Source: Lateolabrax maculatus
Lineage: Eukaryota > Chordata > Actinopteri > Acropomatiformes > Lateolabracidae
DNA: 64,000 bases
NCBI GenBank assembly: GCA_031216445.1
Contig: CM062214.1
Location: 19,707,001 to 19,771,000 of the forward strand
Direction of reading: 5' to 3'
Below, piece by piece: positions 57,988 to 64,000 of the stretch (its first letter is position 1; every line of letters begins with the position of its first letter). Below the pieces are notes generated by a model. The model made no database searches, was not told the origin of the DNA, and saw only the letters and a list, made by a program, of their open reading frames with translations. Made by a program: the position numbers and the translations under genes.

Positions 57988-60595
57988 CTACACATAGAAC
58001 AAAACATTACAGCGACCTGAAACATCACTGTAGAAAACAAATGTATGTTGCGCTTGTAGATTTGCATATCATAGAAGACTGGAGTATTGGCCTTTGGCAG
58101 AGGTCTGCATGTTTATTATGAATTACTCAAATGTGCCCTGACAATCCAAGGGTGATCAATCAAAACTACAGGCATTTGTTTTATAATTACATGGTCTTAT
58201 GGTCTTATTATTTTTATATACCATCATTTTGACATGGAAACCTTGACTCTGATAAAAAAATGATTGTAAATCACTTTATAACATTCACATTCTCATTTAA
58301 TATCCAACTTTAGAAGCATTTCAAGGTCTAATAATCCCTGCCATTGGATTGAGTATTCGTGTTTCTGTGTTGTCTTCATTTCTCTTTGGCACATTGTATT
58401 TCCAGCATTTCCCTCAAGTGATTTATTTGCAGGATGTTTACCACATTGTTACTGAGGTTTGTCCAAACCACGACTTTAGAAGTGACTTCATTTGGGGCGA
58501 ACAGATTGATTGATAGAAAGACCTACAGGCAGATTTAGAAAGCGGACAGCAGCTCCGCCTGTAGACCCTAATCCTGCCTCAGCCGTCCGTGAAGGAAACA
58601 CTGGGATGCTACCCTCAAGTGACGTCTGTTCACTCAACCCATGAGATGAGTTTCCCTTCTCCATCTCCTCTTCCTCCATACACCCAGTATGATGCCAGTC
58701 CCTTCTCCTCTATCTCCACTGGGAAAACCCAGATAAACTGTTTTTTTTTTTTTTTTGGTTTAATCCCAGCATGTTTGCAGATTTTTTTGATGTCATATTC
58801 TTTAATATTGTTCTAAGGAACACCAGTAATGCAAGCACATTCTGTACTGTGACATGTGAACCCCGTTAAGCCGGTCCATTAGTCATGTGTGACACTGTAT
58901 CTGTAAGTGCTGTCCATCGGTTCTGTAGTCCAACTGCTCAAACCTGGAACTCTTCCATCGCCTGCAGATCTGCTTACACTTGGTCCTGAATCATCCATCT
59001 GAGTTTGTCATTGTGCACAAAATCTTCCCTTTGCCTTGGCTACATGCACCGCTGTCTCAGTAAAGAAGGAAGGCATTACATCAAGAACAAAAGAGATGAG
59101 CTGCTGCTCTAAATCCTGGACAGGAATTGTTTTTCCTCACTGTTTCACATATTTCAGAGAAAGAAATGCTCCTGAATGATTAGGACTTGTTCACCGGTAA
59201 ACCTAAAGATTGCAGTTCATAGTATTATTTTAGAGGCTGATTAATTATTGTGGCATATTAAAGTCTGTTACATGTCTTTAAAGTTAAGAGCAGTGGTCAT
59301 CAAACGTGACCAAAACCTTTTGATTTTGCTTATCACTTCATATTATAAAATGTCACTTCATACTTGACTATGTATGTACATGGTTAAAGATAAAATATGT
59401 TTCTTTAGTTCAGATGGTTGCATAGGTTTTATGGCAAACACAATCCTTTTCATCAACAAAATAGCTTTGGAAACAGTAATTGTAAAAAATGACAGAATCA
59501 GAGAGATATTAGGCGAATAAGGTGGTTTAACATGCAACAACAGCCCATATAAGGGATTCATGCAGGGAGCTGGAGCAAATATACACATGGTGGCTACAAA
59601 AAAAGAGGACAGTGACATATCAGCTGCAAGAGTATTTGTAAACTGCCTAAGTTTTAATTTGTCGATATGGCGTTTTAATTGGATTTTCATCATGTTTCGG
59701 CCTCCTCTGCTCCATTAAGAAGCCTTAATGGTCTTTTTATTGAGTGGCCTCTCTTTCACAGTGTTTTTCTTCTAAGTCTGTTTGAGATTCCTGCAAATCT
59801 GTATTGTGACATAATAGTCCATCCATAGCTCCATCTCCTTGTAATATTCATTCTGATGGGTTATTCATTTAATTAAGCATTCATTGTGCAGACATATATT
59901 TTGACAGCTCTGGAGTCATCCATTCGTGCAGACTGCACGGAGAAACGGTCAATAATCTGTCCTTAAGTGGCCCTGACTGTTGACCCCTCCTGTCAACACA
60001 AGAACCTCATCCTGTCTAAACATCTTCCAGCTGGGGAAGCCAGTCAATCCTCAGTGGTGGTCTCGTGCTTGCTATCCACCAGGTTATAGTGCCGGGTATC
60101 CCTTCCTTTGGTTTAGGGAGCTCAGGAATTTGTCTGTCCTCATCATAGAGCAATCGCTGCAGTGTTTGGTCACAAGTTATTTGAACAGTCTGATGCTGAA
60201 TCTCAATTTATTATTAATCTTTAGGATAAACAACCGAGAGATGTAGTATCACATTTTCCATAGTTAAATCTGAAATTTGCATGGAAATAATATTCCAACA
60301 GGATAAACAGTGTGGTCCATATGATCGAGTTTATTTAAACCTGCAACAATCTCAGCTGCTGCTGAGTCAAAACGACAGCCCAAGTTGCTGCTCTTTGCAC
60401 ACAAGAGGACACCCAAATTACGTTTTAAAAAACAAGTAAAGTACTAAATTAACTGGATAAAAGGCCCCAGGCAGCATACAAATAAGTGAAAATTCTGAAA
60501 AAGTACTTTTTTCAATATAGCCCATTTCTTTGTTGGACTATTTAGGTGAAGAAATATGCTTTTTTTTCCTGCGCTATTAATTTGCTAATACCAGG

Positions 60596-60895
60596 TTTTT
60601 TTTCAGCCGCTTCTCTACTTACCTGAAGTGAAGCTAATGTAGATTATTTAAAGCCACAAAAATCTTTGTTTTTACATTACTGTTTGTACACAGATTAAAC
60701 AAATGTGATGCATTGTGTTAATTAGTGAGATATAGACACGTTGATAGGCATTTTTTAGCTTTGGAGAGGGGCAGGCTTGCTGCTTCCAGCCTTTATGCTA
60801 AGCTAAACTAATTGCCCTCTTAACGTACAGACATAATATTTCAGAATGTTCTCAGAAAGAACATAAATAAATGTATTTTCAAACTATTCCTTTAA
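60596..60895. repeat. Diverged teleost interspersed repeat ending AACTATTCCTTTAA
   Basis: Contains TGTTAATTAGTGAGATATAG, TGCTTCCAGCCTTTATGCTA, AGCTAAACTAATTG, CGTACAGACAT and ends AAACTATTCCTTTAA. This word order matches a repeat family frequent in percomorph genomes. The left boundary is not clear. Confidence 0.6.
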
Positions 60896-63800
60896 TATAT
60901 CATGGCCATCAGTATCCTTATATAGACTGTCCAGTCGCAAAGAGGCACACGATTGCTCCCTCAGTACAGTCAGTCCAGTAGACTCAGTTGACTTCATGCA
61001 AATATCACAGCTCGCCCCACTGAAGGCAGAAAGTCTTGTGTAGAGGTTATGTAAGTCGTCATTACAGTTGACCTGCAAGCAATGGGATGCCTGCATTAAT
61101 GAGTTAATGTCAAGCTCTGTCTTTGTGCTTGCCCGAGACTCATTAAATGACATATCAACAATTGGGCTCTGCCACAAGTTCGAATGGCCCTTTGGCCATT
61201 TACCCAGCGTCACGCTCCCTCTGCACTCTCCCATCAGGCTGTTCAGCTGAACGATAGTACCGGCTTTTATTTATACTGGAGATGATAGTATTTCATCAGA
61301 TCCACAGTTTGTCATCAGCACTAGAGGAAAACCAGCAACAATGGGGACTTGAAGAAACACAATATATATATGATTGTGGCATTGTGTGTCTCCTATTTCA
61401 ACTCAGAGTAATGTTCTGTTTGTTTTCTGGTTCTGGTGGGAATAAGAGAGGATCTGGTGGGATTAGATTCTGCAGAGAGATAAAACTGTCTGACCTCCAG
61501 CTGGTGATCATCATACGACAAATAATCACCAGTATAAACATAAACCAATTATGCTCCGCTTCCAGACTTGCATTCATTTGTGTTTCTGACCTCTGCTTAT
61601 GATTTATGTTTCTGATATTTATTTTCTCTTATTTATTTATCTGTAAATCAGGCTTTTACTGTTTTGTACTACATACAATGATGTGAGAACGAATTTAAGT
61701 TCTCAAGATTTATTTCAGTTTATAAAAGAGGTTACACAATTTTGTGAAAATTTAAAGTGTAAATGTGACTCTTAAAACTGATTTTAGGAGCCTGTGTGGC
61801 TGCGTTCCTGGCCAGTATCGGCATATTTGATTCCAGACAACACTTAACTCAGTTTTGAAAGCACATCTTAATCGTGGCAGGTTGACGTGCTGATTCATGA
61901 GGGTCAAGGGAAGCGGATGGGACGATAGTGATTGCAGCGTTCTGTGTGCTGATGACAGACGCAGAAACAAATGGTTAGGGCTGTTTTCTGTGTTTTGAAC
62001 TCAGGCCCTTAGGGAGAACCAATTAGCGAGGGCACATTAGCCATGCCTAGCGTCAGCTTCCCTTCTACCTCCTGTGAAATAGAATAAGCCCATCTCAATC
62101 CTTTAGGTATTGTGCGGTAACATATTTCCCATGCATATGTCTCTGGAGGGTGGAGGTTGTGTGTGTCTGAGGTTGCCATTTGTGAATAATTTCATGACGA
62201 GAAGGTCAGCTTTTTCCCCTCATGACAGGATTGCTTGAGATCATTCTCAAAATCAGACAGAATGAAAACTACGTTATGACGATGACATTACACCAATGAC
62301 CTTTGTTAAAATATTCCCTTATGATTTCAGTCTCCTCTTCCATCCTTTCAAATTCAGTTTAAAATTCGTGCACAGACACTGCTGAGAGTAGAAGACAATA
62401 GAAACCGGAGATGACATTGAACGGTCGCCAGGGACTAGCGTTCTGTCCGCTGACAAACAAGAAGTGTTGCCCCACCTTTAACGTAATGTGAAATGTTGTG
62501 TGTTCGAAAATTTCCTTGTGTTTTCTGAAATGTTGTGTTTTCTGAAGTGTTGTTCTGTTTGACCCCGCAGGGCCTCCGTAACAAAGGGAGATGGAGTAAT
62601 ACTGTGCTATTGTGCAAGATAACGTCAAAAGAAATTACTCTCAGGTCGTCATGTTATAGACTAATCATTGCCAGAGCCGTATGGCTTACTCTCATCAGCA
62701 TTATCTCCACGTTATTGGCATCTCCCCCATCACGATACAGATAGGAGGTATCAGTGGAGTAATTTGGGCTTGCTGGTTGTGTTGAGTTTCATCTACTATG
62801 TGAGCTGTACCCCCCTTTTCTCGGATGATTAAATACATTTGTTCCTAAAATGTGATTGGCTTGCTACCTCTCCTCTTGCAGCCTCCCATTTTCCAGGCTT
62901 CAGCAATTTGTCAGAATTGCTGCCCAAATTTCCTGTGTGGTCTCTCTCCCTCTCCTGTCTATCTTTATCTCATACCCTCTTTCCATCCCTTCCTCCGTTC
63001 ATTATTTTCTTATGATATCGAGCTTTAGGCTGTGACAGCCACAACTGTATTCCTAAAATTCCTCCTCACATTAGGGAATATTTAAGAGTTAGATGAAAAC
63101 CCTTTAATCCCACATGGATTTGACAGGCCTGCCAACAGGAAATAGAATGTGACATGTGATTTACAGTGTGTGAGACTTGCACAATTATTGTATGCCAGCA
63201 TGTTTCTTTGGTTACACAGCACTGTGCGTGTACCCATCACAGTGAATGTTGACACATTGCTTTCATGTACAACATAAACAAAGTTAAAGATATGCTGCCA
63301 AGGTGTTTTATTAGGTAGTGTTATGGATCTCAGATTTTGCATACGTTATACAGCTTTAATGAGAATAGTTTATTTGAATCTAAATATCTCTGAACTTTAA
63401 ATAATCTGTATAACAAACAATGTCAAGCACAAGATTGTACCTTTTATGATGAGAATCCTAGAGACAGCAGGTACATTTTTGTCTACATGTATCAGCGCAC
63501 AAGATGTTACACTCATACTTCCTGGAAGAAATTAGACAAAAGATCCACACATTGGCTCTCATAAACTGAATAGAGCAACAACAATCTCAGAGAGGTCTTC
63601 GTCTTGTCAAGCGAACATCACAGAGCAGAACAGGCTAAATGTACAAAAACACTAGTCATTAGTCAGGTGGTTGCGATCTGCATAATTAATAATCAATCTG
63701 CTCAGCGACAAAACCAGTCCACACTGGTCCACACTGTCTGATTCACTACTAAAGGATGAAAAATGTGCCTCTATTAAAAGACTACAATAGATTTTTTTTA

Positions 63801-64000
63801 AAATATATTGAATCTACTGCATTACAAATTCAAGGAAATGCATATATTATCTAAAAAGGGAGCAATTATTATACAAAGCACCACAAAAAAAACAAAAAAA
63901 AAAACAAGAAGACTATATAAATGATAATATACTAATCACAAATATAAAAAAAATATAAATAGAAAACAAAAAGACAAGCACCAAATAAGCAATTGGGCAA

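Larger units (their letters stand above)
56356..64000. other. Gene-free region downstream of aebp2
   Basis: 7.6 kb with no exon, RNA gene or intact mobile element that I recognise. One old repeat copy lies at about 60596-60895. In human the next gene after AEBP2 is PDE3A; no PDE3A exon is seen here, so it would begin beyond the window. Some moderately complex stretches (for example 59700-59960 and 61000-61240) could be conserved non-coding elements, but this cannot be shown from one sequence. Confidence 0.6.

Noticed and set aside
1..64000. Prokaryotic systems (CRISPR arrays, operons, phage genes, toxin-antitoxin pairs)
   Set aside because: The window is vertebrate genomic DNA with spliced genes. 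Short direct repeats are microsatellites, not spaced CRISPR units, and no co-directional small gene clusters exist.
1..64000. tRNA, rRNA, microRNA or snoRNA genes
   Set aside because: No cloverleaf with A and B boxes and no recognisable rRNA or known microRNA seed hairpin was seen. The hairpins present are those of MITEs and the AT microsatellite.

Overview
This is a vertebrate, almost certainly teleost (percomorph-type), nuclear window. The evidence is short GT-AG-bounded exons in long AT-rich introns, many (TG)n/(AT)n microsatellites, and interspersed repeats typical of ray-finned fish. There is no prokaryotic gene organisation; nearly all long open frames are chance frames in introns.

Two protein-coding genes lie head to tail on the + strand. 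Positions 1-31489 (CDS) and on to about 33400 (3'UTR) hold the 3' part of plekha5, a pleckstrin-homology protein of the PEPP family. I reconstruct 24 coding exons in one continuous frame, giving 1178 residues from just upstream of the PH domain to the terminal HFMCV and stop. The N-terminal WW-domain exons lie upstream of the window. About 1.1 kb after the last plekha5 poly(A) signal, a CpG-rich promoter with a CCAAT box and a CRE-like site starts aebp2, the zinc-finger accessory subunit of Polycomb Repressive Complex 2. It has nine coding exons (34517-55422), 461 residues, an acidic N-terminus, three C2H2 fingers, a basic segment and the conserved C-terminal region. The same neighbour order, PLEKHA5-AEBP2, exists in human 12p12, which supports both identifications.

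Layout: 1-6194 intron; 6195-12685 PH-domain exons; 14318-17144 large Ser/Pro-rich middle exons; 17848-25753 a run of small in-frame coiled-coil and proline-rich exons, several probably optional cassettes; 26311-31489 C-terminal exons; 31490-33400 3'UTR, probably split by an intron carrying a MITE; 33401-34400 intergenic; 34401-35052 aebp2 promoter and exon 1; 35053-55415 aebp2 introns and exons, including two 6-7 kb introns rich in microsatellites and MITEs; 55423 to about 56350 aebp2 3'UTR; 56350-64000 gene-free sequence with an old repeat copy and no recognisable exon.

The two genes have unrelated functions (membrane/cytoskeleton adaptor and chromatin regulator) and appear linked only by conserved position. 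I found no undescribed biological system. The points most worth a second look are splicing-related (a TG tract directly at a plekha5 3' splice site, a block of symmetric cassette exons, an aebp2 30-nt micro-exon with a short alternative C-terminus) and a set of DNA-transposon remnants whose inverted ends can be read directly.
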